64,000 nucleotides of DNA from Spirochaeta africana DSM 8902 (GTDB lineage: Bacteria; Spirochaetota; Spirochaetia; DSM-27196; DSM-8902). The DNA lies in assembly GCF_000242595.2 (NCBI RefSeq), contig NC_017098.1, forward strand, positions 806,001 through 870,000, in the 5' to 3' direction. Position numbers and translations under genes: made by a program. Positions 49,236-58,539 of the stretch are shown here, piece after piece. A model generated the notes under the pieces. That model did not search any database, was not told the origin of the DNA, and saw only the letters and a program-made list of their open reading frames with translations. Every line of letters starts with the position of its first letter. Positions within the stretch are counted from its first letter, which is position 1.

Positions 49236-51380
49236 ATGAAGTTTTTTGTGCGGGTGGTGTTTTGGTGGCTTTTGAGTGGGGTGGTGCTGGTGACGCTGGT
49301 GGCCGAGCAGCCAGAACAGGTAGCTCATCCTGAGCCGACGGTGTTACTGACCAAGGAAGAACGGGAGTTTCTACAGGAGCTGGGGACGGTGACGATGCTG
49401 GTGGACCCGTACTGGTTGCCGTATGAGCTGTTGACCGAGGATAGCGAGTTTATCGGTATTGCGGCTGATCTGTTGGAGCTGATCTTTGGCCGGCTGGGGG
49501 TGGAGTACGAGATTGTGCCGACCGCCGACTGGGCCGAGACGCTGGAGGTGTCGCAGTCGGGTGGGGCTCACATCCTGGCGTTTTTGAACGAGACCCCGGA
49601 ACGGCAGGAGTGGCTGACCTTCACCGATGTCTATTTTGTTGACCCGAATGTTTTTATTACCCGACAGGAGCATGCTTTCATTACCGACCCCCGCGCGCTG
49701 GATGGGGCGAAGCTGGTTTTGCCGGAGGGTACCAGCGTCGAAGAGCGTTTGCGACGTGATTATCCGAATATTGATATTGTTACGGTTCCGACCGAGAACG
49801 AGGTGTTCGAATGGGTGGAGCAGGGCAAGGCGCAGCTGACCCTACGTTCGTTGACGGTGGCGGCCTGGACGATTCGCGAGGATGGCTGGTTTAACCTCAA
49901 GGTGGCCGGGGAGCTGGCAGGTTATGAAAATCTGTTTCGTATTGGGGTATTGCACGAGCATGCGCCACTGGTGGAGATCTTGAACAAGGGGATAGCCACC
50001 CTGTCGCCGGTGGAGGTGCAAGAGATTGTGAATCGGCATACCGGACTGGTGGTGAAGCACCGGGTGGATTATGGGGCAGTAGTGCGTGCTGTGGCTGTGA
50101 TGTCGGTGCTGGTGGTTTTAGCAGGCGGCTGGGCCTTACACAGTCGGCGCCTGAACCGGCGGCTGGTAGAACAGACAGCTTTGGCCTTAGAGAATTCCCG
50201 GCGTTTTGAAGAGCTCAGTTTGCAGAGCCGTTCTTTTGCCTGGGAGGTGGATGCCGAGGGGCTTTACTCCTACGTTAGTGATAATGTTAAACAAGTTGGC
50301 GGGTACAGACCGGCAGATCTGGTCGGAAATCGCTTTTTTTATGAGCTCACGCCGGTGGAGGATCGGCCGGAAGTCAAGTCGCATGCGTTTGAAATGATGC
50401 ACCGGCAGGAGACCATGACCAACTACGAAAACCGTCTGGTACGCGCTGATGGCGAGGTGATATGGGTGGAGTCCAGCGGTGTGCCGGTAACGGATAGCCG
50501 TGGCCGGGTGGCTGGCTACCGAGGTCTGGACAAGGATGTGACCGACCGCAAGCAGGCTGAGTTCGAGCTGGAGCGCTACAAGGAGGCTCTTGAGCAGATG
50601 GTGAGCGACCGGACCAGGCAGTTGCTGGCGGCCGAGAAGCTGGCGGCGATTGGAATCCTGGCGGCCGGCATGGGCCATGAAATCAATAATCCGGTCAGTT
50701 TTATTCTGATGAATGGCCAGATCCTGCAGGAGGCCTGGCCGGCCATTGCGCAAAGGTTGGCGGGGCATTCGCAGGGAGAGGATAGTATAGGCGGTCTGCC
50801 GGCTGGTGAATTCATGCAGCGTGCCCGTCAGGCGGTTGATGATATTCTGGAGGGTGGCCGCCGTATTGAGGCCATCGTCAGTAACCTGCGGGTATATGCC
50901 ATGCATGGAGAGACGGTGGAACTGTCGGAAATAGACCTGAATGAGGCGGTGCGTGGGGCTTTATACTTTTGCCAGCACAGGATTGATGCGGTTACCCGTC
51001 AGTTCGACCTGAAGTTACATCCAGCACCGCTATTGTTTGATAGCAGTCTGGGGCATTGTGAACACGTGATTCTGAATCTGCTTATGAATGCTTGCCATGC
51101 ATTGACGGACCCCGGGCAGTCGATCAGCCTGCGCACTGGTATTGGAGATGCCGGGGAATACTATGTGCTGGTGTGCGATGAGGGCTGCGGCATGGACGAG
51201 GCAACGCTGGACAAGATTACCGACCCGTTTTTTACGACCCGTCGTAATGAGGGGGGGACCGGATTGGGCTTGAGTGTGGCGACACAGATGGCCGGTGAGC
51301 TGGGCGGGCGCTTGCAGTTTGAGTCGACGCCAGGCAAGGGAACCTGTGTCTGGTTCTGGCTGCCGGTCAGGTGTGGCTGA
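49236..51380 (+). CDS. Sensor histidine kinase with periplasmic family-3 binding domain and PAS
   Basis: A 714-residue membrane kinase. Signal peptide ~1-23; one SBP_bac_3-like domain ~40-275 (VTMLVDPYWLPYELLTEDSEFIGIAADLLE, split here from its continuation; EGTSVEERLRRDYPNIDIV); membrane helix ~288-306 (AVAVMSVLVVLAGGWAL). PAS with PAC ~325-450; HisKA with His481 in GMGHEINNPVS; HATPase with LLMNACHAL, CDEGCGMDEA and GGTGLGLSVA. No receiver. The 3' end overlaps the convergent AraC-type response regulator by 14 bp, an arrangement suggesting they are partners. The H-box GHEINNP is the HPK4-type variant. Confidence 0.88.
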   Translation: MKFFVRVVFWWLLSGVVLVTLVAEQPEQVAHPEPTVLLTKEEREFLQELGTVTMLVDPYWLPYELLTEDSEFIGIAADLLELIFGRLGVEYEIVPTADWAETLEVSQSGGAHILAFLNETPERQEWLTFTDVYFVDPNVFITRQEHAFITDPRALDGAKLVLPEGTSVEERLRRDYPNIDIVTVPTENEVFEWVEQGKAQLTLRSLTVAAWTIREDGWFNLKVAGELAGYENLFRIGVLHEHAPLVEILNKGIATLSPVEVQEIVNRHTGLVVKHRVDYGAVVRAVAVMSVLVVLAGGWALHSRRLNRRLVEQTALALENSRRFEELSLQSRSFAWEVDAEGLYSYVSDNVKQVGGYRPADLVGNRFFYELTPVEDRPEVKSHAFEMMHRQETMTNYENRLVRADGEVIWVESSGVPVTDSRGRVAGYRGLDKDVTDRKQAEFELERYKEALEQMVSDRTRQLLAAEKLAAIGILAAGMGHEINNPVSFILMNGQILQEAWPAIAQRLAGHSQGEDSIGGLPAGEFMQRARQAVDDILEGGRRIEAIVSNLRVYAMHGETVELSEIDLNEAVRGALYFCQHRIDAVTRQFDLKLHPAPLLFDSSLGHCEHVILNLLMNACHALTDPGQSISLRTGIGDAGEYYVLVCDEGCGMDEATLDKITDPFFTTRRNEGGTGLGLSVATQMAGELGGRLQFESTPGKGTCVWFWLPVRCG

Positions 51381-52239
51381 ATATTTCCTGCGGAGTGCGT
51401 CCGGCGACGGCCCGAAAAGCGGCATAGAAGGTAGTGCGCTGGCGGAAGCCCACCGAATGGGCCAGGCCTTCGAGGGTCAAGTCCTTCAGGGCCCCGCTTA
51501 AGGCGGCTTGCAAGGCGGCGGCCAGGCGGATGCGGTTTAAAAGGGCCCGAAAGTTCATATTGGCACTCTGATTGATAATGCGCGACAGATAACTGGTGTT
51601 GGTGCCCAGTTCTTGCGCCACCTGCTGCAGGGTCAGTCCTTGCCGGGCATAGTTGGCCGGATCAGCAAGATAAGCGGCTAATTGCTGACTGAGTTCGGTC
51701 TGTGTAGCGTTGGTATTCTCGCTCGGTTGGAGGGTTTCTGGAAGTCCATGAGGCAGAAAGGGCGAAAGTCTTTGTTGTAATTCGCGTAAGTTTTGGCTGG
51801 GGCGGGGGGGCGCTGTGCTCATACCTAACTCGTCTGACATCACTTTGTCGATCAGGACACTGTTAATGGTGTGGATTAGTTCGTCACGGTTAAGTGGTTT
51901 GGTAAGGTAGTCGGCGGCACCGCGTTTCATTGCAAGTACCGCGGTTTTCAGTTCGCTGACCCCGGTCATCATGATTGTCAGGCTATCTGGCCAGTGCTCA
52001 CGCAGTTCCAACAGGGCATCAATACCGTTGATACCTGGCATATTGATATCCATCAGAACCACCTCACACGGTGTGTGGTGCAAGATATTGCTTGCTTCGG
52101 ACCAGGATTGTGCCGCATACAACCAGGTAAAGCCATTGGTGCGCAGTACGAATTCCATAGCACGCAACGCTGCAGGTTCATCATCTATCAGGCAGAGGCG
52201 GGGCGATCTTGGGACGATGTTATCACGTGCTGAACTCAT
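51367..52239 (-). CDS. Response regulator with AraC-type DNA-binding domain
   Basis: A 290-residue cytoplasmic regulator. Receiver 14-130 with acidic pair D19 D20, phospho-acceptor Asp64 (VLMDINMPG), Thr in MMTGVSE and Lys in TKPLNRDEL. A Pro/Gln-rich linker follows, then an AraC HTH pair ~190-288 (GLTLQQVAQELGTNTSYLSRIINQ; FRALLNRIRLAAALQ; GLAHSVGFRQRTTFYAAFRAVAGRTPQEI). Convergent with the kinase at 49236; the last 14 bp of the two genes overlap. It probably activates a promoter outside this window or the nearby accessory genes. Start ATG 52239, with an AAGG 8 nt upstream after a TATACT box. Confidence 0.88.
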   Translation of the reverse strand: MSSARDNIVPRSPRLCLIDDEPAALRAMEFVLRTNGFTWLYAAQSWSEASNILHHTPCEVVLMDINMPGINGIDALLELREHWPDSLTIMMTGVSELKTAVLAMKRGAADYLTKPLNRDELIHTINSVLIDKVMSDELGMSTAPPRPSQNLRELQQRLSPFLPHGLPETLQPSENTNATQTELSQQLAAYLADPANYARQGLTLQQVAQELGTNTSYLSRIINQSANMNFRALLNRIRLAAALQAALSGALKDLTLEGLAHSVGFRQRTTFYAAFRAVAGRTPQEIFSHT

Positions 52240-52266
52240 AGAAACCTTGTAAAGTATAGTTCAATC

Positions 52267-52446
52267 TTACTGGAAATACAAACTGAAACTACTGAAGTGA
52301 TGAGCACAAGGGAAAGATGAACCACTGATTACACGATTAAGCAACATTCTTTCTGTAAATTTCGTTTGAAGCAGGCCGCTCAGACGCCGCCGGGAGGTAC
52401 CGCTTTCGTTCTGCCACTGTTCCGACTGCTCTATGAGCAGTGCAGC
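52267..52446 (-). other. Possible remnant of another transposase
   Basis: On the minus strand a short frame reads AALLIEQSEQWQNESGTSRR and continues LSGLLQTKF. It loosely recalls the C-terminus of IS256-type transposases but has no start and no catalytic residues. It adjoins the left inverted repeat of the IS3 element. Very tentative. Confidence 0.2.
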
Positions 52447-53812
52447 TGTCTGAACCGCCCCGGCTTTACCGGAGACAATCTTTTGTGAGAGGATATTGTC
52501 ATGGTAAAGGGAAACAGCCGGTACTCCAAGTAATTCCGGGAACGAGCCGTTCGTATGGTGGCCGAAGTCAGAGCTGATCATTCCAGCCAATGAGCTGCTA
52601 TTCAGGCAGTTGCAGGCAAACTGGGATGCACCAGTGAAACGCTGCGGCGATGGATAATCCAGGCGGAAAAGATCGAGGGATCCGTGATGGTCTTTCTACC
52701 GATGAACGAAGTCGAATCAAGGAGTTGGAGCGGGAAAACCGTGAGTTGAAACGCGCCAATGAGATTCTTCGTTTGGCTTCCGCATATTTCGCCAAGGCGT
52801 CGAAGAGACCGGCCCACACAAGAAATGATTGCTTTCATTTATCTGTATCGTGAGCAGTATGGAGTCGAGCCGATTTGTACTGTATTGCCGATCGCTTCAT
52901 CGCTGTACTACGAGCATAAACGTCGAGAGCAAAATGCACAGCTGGTTCCTTTTCGCACCCAGCGGGACAAAGAGCTTGCTGAAAAAGTCCAAATAGTCTG
53001 GGAAGACAACAAGCAGGTGTATGGAGCGCGGAAGGTATGGCGACAGCTGCAACGTGAAAGTGTTGCTGTTGCCAGATGTACGGTAGAGCGAATCATGCGG
53101 TCACTGGGTCTGCGAGGTGTTGTTAGGGGCAAAAGAGTTCGCACCACCTGCTCAGCTGCAGCTGAAGTTCGGCCACTTGATCTGGTAAAACGTGATTTTT
53201 CCGCAATTCGGCCCAACCAGTTGTGGGCTGGTCGCAAGCTACGCTTGCTGCTCGCCCTGGCAACCCAGGTCGCCGATTTCACCTACGTTGCTACCTGGGT
53301 TGGTGTTTTATATGCGGCGTTCGTTATCGATGTCTTTTCCCGCATGATTGTCGGCTGACGGGTGTTATCCACGATGCATACATACCTTGTGCTTGATGCT
53401 CTGGAACAGGCATTGTGGGCACGCCAGATTAAGGGAAACCTCATTCATCACAGTGATCGCGGAAGTCAGTACCTCTCCATCCGATATACCGAACATCTTG
53501 CTGAAAACGGTGTCGTCCCCTCGGTCGGTAGCGTAGGAAGCTCGTACGACAATGCCTTGGCTGAGACCATTATTGGTCTATTCAAGGCCGAAGTCATTCG
53601 ACGCCAGGGGCCATGGAAAAATATGGAAGCAGTGGAACTTGCAACGGCAGACTGGGTGGAGTGGTTCAACAACCGCAGATTATTGACATCAATCGGCGAT
53701 ATACCACCTGCAGAGTTCGAGCAGACGTATTATAATCGTGAGTTGGGAGTCATGGCCGTACGGGCGTGACTCACAAAATTAACCCTCCGGTAAAGCCGGG
53801 GCTGTTCAGACT
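52447..53812 (+). mobile_element. Degenerate IS3-family insertion sequence (about 1366 bp)
   Basis: Terminal inverted repeats of about 28 bp: the left starts TGTCTGAACCGCCCCGG (52447-52474); the right (53785-53812) is its complement with two differences, one at the extreme end. Between them lie decayed orfA and orfB. No convincing 3-4 bp target duplication flanks the ends. Confidence 0.8.
52501..53769 (+). pseudogene. IS3-family transposase orfA/orfB, inactivated
   Basis: orfA from ATG 52501: KGNSRYSK then stop TAA (52531), FRERAVRMVAEVRADHSSQ then TGA (52591, normally Trp), a one-base deletion in the AAAA at 52667-52670, then the leucine-zipper part [20 protein letters not shown]. orfB from ATG 52825 has YGARKVWRQLQRE, VADFTYVATW, DVFSRMIVG then TGA (53356, normally Trp), HHSDRGSQY and NALAETIIGLFKAE, the DDE pattern of IS3 integrases. 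About 14 residues (AGRKLRLLLALATQ) are inserted in front of VADFTYVATW. Four inactivating changes mean it cannot move by itself. Confidence 0.88.
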
Positions 53813-54159
53813 GGCTATACAGATCCGGCGATGCAACAGGAGCCTGAAGCATTGCCCCGTTCGGTTTTTTATTAAACCGATTGATATTTCCAGCGTTCTG
53901 GACTCTCTCGAGTAGCTTAATTTTCCGGACCTGGAATATCTATCAGCAAGATCTGGCATTTTTTGTGGCTTTATGTGCTGGAGAAAGGCGCAACAGCTGA
54001 TACTGCCGGATTCCCACCCATCGCCTTGCCGCTGACAACACGAAAGAGGATAATTTATTAGTTAATTACTTCTGTAAAGCTTGCTTGACAAAATGTAATC
54101 GCAGAAACTACCATCATTAGTGGGGAAAAGCACAACCATTGGTGAGGGAGGAGTAGCGT
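53813..54159. other. Intergenic stretch between the IS element and the FecR gene
   Basis: No gene is supported. It contains a hairpin TCGGTTT/AAACCGA (53861-53880) with a T-rich loop that may terminate transcription from the IS, and at its right end the FecR promoter and ribosome site. Confidence 0.5.
54085..54114 (+). promoter_or_regulatory. Promoter of the FecR/outer-membrane pair
   Basis: TTGACA (54085-54090), 18-nt spacer, TACCAT (54109-54114); GGGAGGAG lies before ATG 54160. Confidence 0.6.
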
Positions 54160-54828
54160 ATGCGAATTCGAGGAATATTGCTGGTGACGGCTCTGCTGTT
54201 TGGCGCATCCGGAGCGGCGCTGTGGGGGCAGCAGGGGCGTGTTGTTTACCTCTTGGGTTCTGTGCAGCTGCACCGGGCAGCTGGTACAACTACCGCGGTC
54301 ATCGGTAGCGCCACCGAGGTTGGCGACATTATAGAAACCGGCTCTGATGGCACTGCAATTATCGCATTGGCGGACGGTGCCGAGGTAAAGCTTCGTGAAA
54401 ACACCTCGCTGCGCATCGATTCACTTGGCGATGATATTCTGGTCAATCTGGAATCAGGTGGTGCGTTTGCCCAGGTAAGTGGACGGGTGCAACGGGAAAG
54501 CCGGTTTCGCATGCAGGCTCGCGGCACGGTTGCCGGGGTTCGGGGTACCAAATTCTTCATGGCATATGGTCGCACAATCGAGGATGAACCGGATATCTGG
54601 CTCTGCGTTGCAGACGGATTGGTGAATGTAGCTGCCGGGGGACAGAGTGCCGATGTCCGTGCTGGTGAGGGAATTAACGTGCTGGCATCTGCACGGGTTA
54701 CACAGCCACGCTTTTACCCATGGACCCTTGAACTCAACTGGAACATGGATCCGGAAGCCGGAGATGTTGTGGATCGTACCGATCTGGAACAGGCCTACAG
54801 CGATTTACTGGATCAGGACTATGATTGA
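54160..54828 (+). CDS. FecR-domain exported protein
   Basis: A 222-residue exported protein. Signal peptide 1-24 (ILLVTALLFGASGAALWG). The FecR-like beta domain ~25-160 has GSVQLHRAAGTTTAVIGSATEVGDIIETGSDG in two strands, LREN-TSLRIDSL, and the typical RGTVAGVRGTKFF. It lacks the N-terminal DNA-regulator anchor of true FecR anti-sigma factors, so it is a stand-alone periplasmic FecR-domain protein as often found in spirochaetes. GTDL-like acidic C-terminus. Its last 8 bp overlap the start of the outer-membrane protein gene, implying a joint role, perhaps envelope assembly or surface polysaccharide binding. Confidence 0.8.
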   Translation: MRIRGILLVTALLFGASGAALWGQQGRVVYLLGSVQLHRAAGTTTAVIGSATEVGDIIETGSDGTAIIALADGAEVKLRENTSLRIDSLGDDILVNLESGGAFAQVSGRVQRESRFRMQARGTVAGVRGTKFFMAYGRTIEDEPDIWLCVADGLVNVAAGGQSADVRAGEGINVLASARVTQPRFYPWTLELNWNMDPEAGDVVDRTDLEQAYSDLLDQDYD

Positions 54829-55612
54829 TAGACGCAGACTTCTGTTAACTGTGTGCCTGGTATGGCTAGCTTCGGCTCTGCCGGTCTCTGCTGCCCATAT
54901 TCCCGGGTTTCCAGCCCATCCCCTTGAACTGGAAACCTTTGCCCGGCTTTTTTATCGCACCGGAGATATCGAACTAATGGCAGATTATGCTACCGGGTTT
55001 TCCGGCGAGCCGCTGCAGTATCAGTCCAGCAAGGTAACGCTGGGTGGCTATTACCGGCTGCATCGCAATGTAAAGGCCGGTTTGTTCTATTCTTTCCAAA
55101 GCGGTATGCAGCATGATGATGACTGGATTGTCTATGGAGACGGGAACTGGAAATGGGAGGACACCCGCAGCAGGTGGGAGCAGGTACTGAGTGCAGATGT
55201 ATCACCACGCTTTATGCTTGATTTCCTGCCGGGAAGAACCTGGGTTTTTATGCAGAAGCTGCGCTACAGCTACAACTTCTATAACAATCACCAGATCCTG
55301 CTGGCGCGACCGGGATTGACCTACTTTCACATGGTAGAACGTGAGCCGGTGGTTAACATAGGGCTGCAGTACGCTGTGTATGGTGCACTGAATTTTGGCC
55401 CTTCACCGGTCTACCGCCATGGCCCGTATATCAATATCCTGTACCATTTTTCTCCACATGTACAGTTCTCTGTCGGTGCCGGGCGTCAGATTGTTCGCTG
55501 GGATGATTCGGCCGATTTTCGTGCCCTGCATCCGGACGAAAGCTACGCCGATCGTCGCTACAGACCGTGGATAATCGATGCCGGGGTGCTGTTCCGGTTG
55601 GGGAGCCGTTAA
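54821..55612 (+). CDS. Putative outer-membrane beta-barrel protein
   Basis: A 263-residue exported protein. Signal peptide 1-24 (LLLTVCLVWLASALPVSA). The mature part alternates aromatic and polar residues in long strands (KVTLGGYYRLHRNVKAGLFYSF; TWVFMQKLRYSYNFYNNHQ; VNIGLQYAVYGALNF; YINILYHFSPHVQFSVGAG) and ends WIIDAGVLFRLGSR. A barrel of about ten to twelve strands is likely. ATG 54821 overlaps the FecR-domain gene's stop. No family name recognised; the pair may be a two-component envelope module. Confidence 0.7.
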   Translation: MIDRRRLLLTVCLVWLASALPVSAAHIPGFPAHPLELETFARLFYRTGDIELMADYATGFSGEPLQYQSSKVTLGGYYRLHRNVKAGLFYSFQSGMQHDDDWIVYGDGNWKWEDTRSRWEQVLSADVSPRFMLDFLPGRTWVFMQKLRYSYNFYNNHQILLARPGLTYFHMVEREPVVNIGLQYAVYGALNFGPSPVYRHGPYINILYHFSPHVQFSVGAGRQIVRWDDSADFRALHPDESYADRRYRPWIIDAGVLFRLGSR

Positions 55613-55649
55613 TGGTGTTTGTCGCGTTACCAGTCAACTGATTCCGGCG

Positions 55650-57173
55650 TCACGCCTGCGGTGTCCAGTGTTCTACGCGGTTGCGACCATTGTGCTTGGC
55701 GGCGTAGAGGGCCAGGTCGGCACGCTCGATAAGGTTTTCGGAATCAAGTGTCTCGAGGCGGGTTGAAGCGGCGACACCCAGACTGATCGTGATATCCAGG
55801 GTGCGCTCTACTGCTGCCCGCATGCGCTCGGCAATCTCAGCGGCTGCTGCCAGGGGGCTTCCTGGGAGGATTACCGCAAATTCCTCGCCGCCATAACGGG
55901 CAATTATATCTCCCTGCCGCAGGCAGTCGCTCACAACCCTGGCGGTATCCTTCAGCATGTTGTCGCCGGTCTGGTGGCCATGCGTATCATTCAGGTTTTT
56001 AAAATGGTCGATGTCGAACATCACCAGCGAGACATCCCGTTTTTCCCAGCTGGCTTCATGCAGGATAACTGGTAGCTGTTCATCGAAGCTTCTCCGGTTC
56101 AGCACATTGGTCAGACCGTCGCGTTCCGCGCGGATGCGTAGTGCTTTTTCTACATGTACCTGCTGGGTTACATCCTGAAACAGTATCAGGTACCCGGTGA
56201 GAGAACGGAAATGGTGTAAACGGGTTAGCTGTACACGGTAAAAGGATCGATGGCCATCCTGCCATAATCCCCACTGATCCGGTTGAGTCAGTTTTTCCAG
56301 TGTGTCGGCAAGCTGGGGCAGGGTTTCATACAGCGCCTGAATTGGGTCTCCAGTCTGGAAATCCGTCAGGACCGGAAACATCCGGAGGGCTGCCTGATTG
56401 TATTCCAGCAGGCGTCGCTCGGCGTCTACAATCAGGCAGCCTGACGGAATTGCATGGAACACTGTACGCATCGCTACCGGCCGGATGTCCAGCAGTCCAC
56501 GGTTCAACAGGCCATACCCAAGCGGCAAGGCTCCCAGCGAGAATGCCGCCGGGATTATATCAAGTCCGGGTGGTGTCAGCCCGAACCCGCTGACAAGCGT
56601 GAATGCCAGGGGGGTTGCGACCCCAAGGAGTACCATGCTGGCCTGTATGCGAAACGTGCCTTCCTGCAGCAGTACCTGTCGGGTGAGCAGCAGGAGACAG
56701 AGCGCCGAGATGCCGATGTAGTACGCGTAGAATGCCATGTACAGCCCGCCTGGTTGAAACCTCAGGTAGCTGATAGTCTCATGGGCGGCAAGCTGTATGT
56801 CCCGGTAGTAGAACCCGTGCAGGGGACTGCTCCAGTGGGCGATCATGATCAGCAGGGAAAAGCCGAAGCACAGCAGCAGCACTGCCCTCACGGCAGGTTG
56901 CGCCAGGCGGGAGCCGATGAACAGCAGGACGATCAGCAGAATGAGCGAAGGGATAAAGGGTATGGCGGCGTACTGCACCCGGCTCCAGATCCAGGCGGCA
57001 GTCAGTGTTCGGCTGAGTGACTCAAACCCCAGCCCCGCACTGTACACCGCCATAGCGATCATCAGGGCGCAGAATGCGCCGGCTGCAATGCGATCCCGCC
57101 GTCCCCAGGACACCCATGCCAGCAGTATCAGCAGCAAAGCAGATAGAAAGTTGATAGATGCAAACCAGTGCAT
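55650..57173 (-). CDS. Diguanylate cyclase with 7TM (histidine-kinase-type) sensor and PAS
   Basis: A 507-residue membrane protein. Seven hydrophobic helices (~1-215) fit the N-terminal 7TM sensor found on kinases and cyclases. PAS-like ~225-325 (GCLIVDAERRLLEYNQAALRMFP). GGDEF ~335-505 with DGLTNVLNRRSFD, FDIDHFKNLNDTHG, active GGEEF and an I-site RQGD five residues upstream. It should synthesise c-di-GMP in response to a membrane or PAS ligand. ATG 57173 follows a TATATA-like -10 region closely, so a very short leader is possible. It lies between convergent and divergent genes of the 54-58 kb block and is transcribed alone. Confidence 0.9.
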   Translation of the reverse strand: MHWFASINFLSALLLILLAWVSWGRRDRIAAGAFCALMIAMAVYSAGLGFESLSRTLTAAWIWSRVQYAAIPFIPSLILLIVLLFIGSRLAQPAVRAVLLLCFGFSLLIMIAHWSSPLHGFYYRDIQLAAHETISYLRFQPGGLYMAFYAYYIGISALCLLLLTRQVLLQEGTFRIQASMVLLGVATPLAFTLVSGFGLTPPGLDIIPAAFSLGALPLGYGLLNRGLLDIRPVAMRTVFHAIPSGCLIVDAERRLLEYNQAALRMFPVLTDFQTGDPIQALYETLPQLADTLEKLTQPDQWGLWQDGHRSFYRVQLTRLHHFRSLTGYLILFQDVTQQVHVEKALRIRAERDGLTNVLNRRSFDEQLPVILHEASWEKRDVSLVMFDIDHFKNLNDTHGHQTGDNMLKDTARVVSDCLRQGDIIARYGGEEFAVILPGSPLAAAAEIAERMRAAVERTLDITISLGVAASTRLETLDSENLIERADLALYAAKHNGRNRVEHWTPQA

Positions 57174-57232
57174 GATATATACAGCTTAGTTTTCGCACGG
57201 TAGTCGTGCAATAGCTGCAGACCTGTCGGTAT

Positions 57233-57261
57233 TTGTTTTCGGGCATCAACCGGGGTATGCT
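57233..57261 (+). promoter_or_regulatory. Promoter of the DUF6263-like lipoprotein gene
   Basis: TTGTTT (57233-57238), 17-nt spacer, TATGCT (57256-57261). Unlike the leaderless set, a ~35-nt leader with AAAGGGGAC precedes ATG 57302. Confidence 0.55.
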
Positions 57262-57301
57262 ATACGGTATCATAGTTGCGTTATCAAAAAAGGGGACAAA
57301 G

Positions 57302-58276
57302 ATGGATCGTATGGTAAAGAGCAGGAGAGGTGTTTTCCTGGTAGCAGCCGGAATGATGGTCGTGCTGTTGGTAACTGGTTGTCGAACTGCCGGTGCAGGG
57401 GATGGCCCTCATGATTTGCGGCTGGCACTGCAACCGGGAGAGACCTACAGTTTCAATATGCTGGTTCAGCAAACCATCGATCAGCAGATTATGGGGATGG
57501 ATATCAACACAACCCAGGATATTGCGTCCGGGTATGAGTACCGGGTGCTGGAGGTTGCCGATGATGGCAGCATGCTGCTTGGTGTCACTCTGCACAATAT
57601 CTCTATGGAGTCGGCTACCTCCGCCCCGGATATCAGTCCCGAAGATCAGGCTGAGATGATGGAAGCACTCAATGAGTCCTTTGACATGCTGAATGAGGCA
57701 TCGCGTGACCTGGAGTTCAGGCTGCGGGTAACCCCCAAGGGAGAGATCCTGTCAATCGACGGGGTAGAGGCCTGGCTGGAGGGGTATCTTGCGGCTATAG
57801 ACAAACAGGACACCGAGCATGGGAAGGCAGCCCGGGAGATGGCAGAGTCGTTGCTCGGACCGGATATGTTCAAGCAGTCCTGGCGTCAGGCTTTCGGCTA
57901 CATCCCTGAACACCCGGTTATGGTGGGCGACAGCTGGACATATACCCTGGAAATGGATCAGGGCCTTGCAATGCAGGCGGTCAGTGAATATACGCTGCTT
58001 GCGGCTACCGATTCAACCTACGAGCTTTCGGTTACCGGTTCTGTGCGCAGTGGTAATGAACATAGTGATTTTCTGCTTGAGCTGGAGCAGCAGGGGGTTA
58101 AGGTGGATCTGGTCATGGATGGTGTTTTGCATGGCACGCTGACCCTCGACCGCTTGACTGGCTGGACACTGGCCTCCGAGCTGTCCATGACGGCTGATGC
58201 TGAGATGTTGCTGTCGGTGGGGGAAGAAAGCCTGACTGCTACCATGCAGCTGCAGTCGGTGACCAGGGTACAGTAA
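57302..58276 (+). CDS. DUF6263-like lipoprotein
   Basis: A 324-residue lipoprotein. Signal sequence with lipobox LVTGC (Cys27 region), then a DUF6263-like body: LRLALQPGETYSFNMLVQQTI, FRLRVTPKGEILSIDGVEAW, FGYIPEHPVMVGDSWTYTLEM, and the closing GTLTLDRLTGWTLASELSM. This repeated beta-sheet organisation is seen in envelope lipoproteins of unknown role. ATG 57302 has AAAGGGGACAAAG upstream. Single gene, followed by the cobalamin riboswitch. Confidence 0.7.
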   Translation: MDRMVKSRRGVFLVAAGMMVVLLVTGCRTAGAGDGPHDLRLALQPGETYSFNMLVQQTIDQQIMGMDINTTQDIASGYEYRVLEVADDGSMLLGVTLHNISMESATSAPDISPEDQAEMMEALNESFDMLNEASRDLEFRLRVTPKGEILSIDGVEAWLEGYLAAIDKQDTEHGKAAREMAESLLGPDMFKQSWRQAFGYIPEHPVMVGDSWTYTLEMDQGLAMQAVSEYTLLAATDSTYELSVTGSVRSGNEHSDFLLELEQQGVKVDLVMDGVLHGTLTLDRLTGWTLASELSMTADAEMLLSVGEESLTATMQLQSVTRVQ

Positions 58277-58354
58277 GCCAATCGACAACAAAAACAACTA
58301 AATAAGTAATAAAAGGCGCGTGATGATGCTGACATCCGCGCCGGGTTATTGTAC

Positions 58355-58500
58355 ATTACTCGTGTGATGAATCAGTGAAGTCCGGTGGAATTCCGGCACT
58401 GTCGCGCAACGGTTAAAGTCCGATCCTGATTCTGGTGCCCGGTATGGGCTCACATTGCTCGCGTCAAGCACCCTTCAGGCTACTCTCTGGCTGAAATTTC
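58355..58500 (+). promoter_or_regulatory. Cobalamin riboswitch controlling ribonucleotide reductase
   Basis: The core AATCAGTGAAGTCCGGTGGA followed by ATTCCGGCACTGTCGCGCAA and CGGTTAAAGTCCGATCC matches the conserved GGTGxxAATCC...CGCxACGGT...AGTCCGAT pattern of B12 aptamers. The ribosome site of the next gene (CAGGAG, 8 nt before ATG 58540) lies ~35 nt downstream. GAAATTTC occurs at 58493-58500 and again just upstream of that site, able to pair, a possible expression platform. Exact 5' boundary estimated. Confidence 0.8.
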
Positions 58501-58539
58501 TTGACCGCAGCAATGAAATTTCGCCACAGGAGAAGCGCA

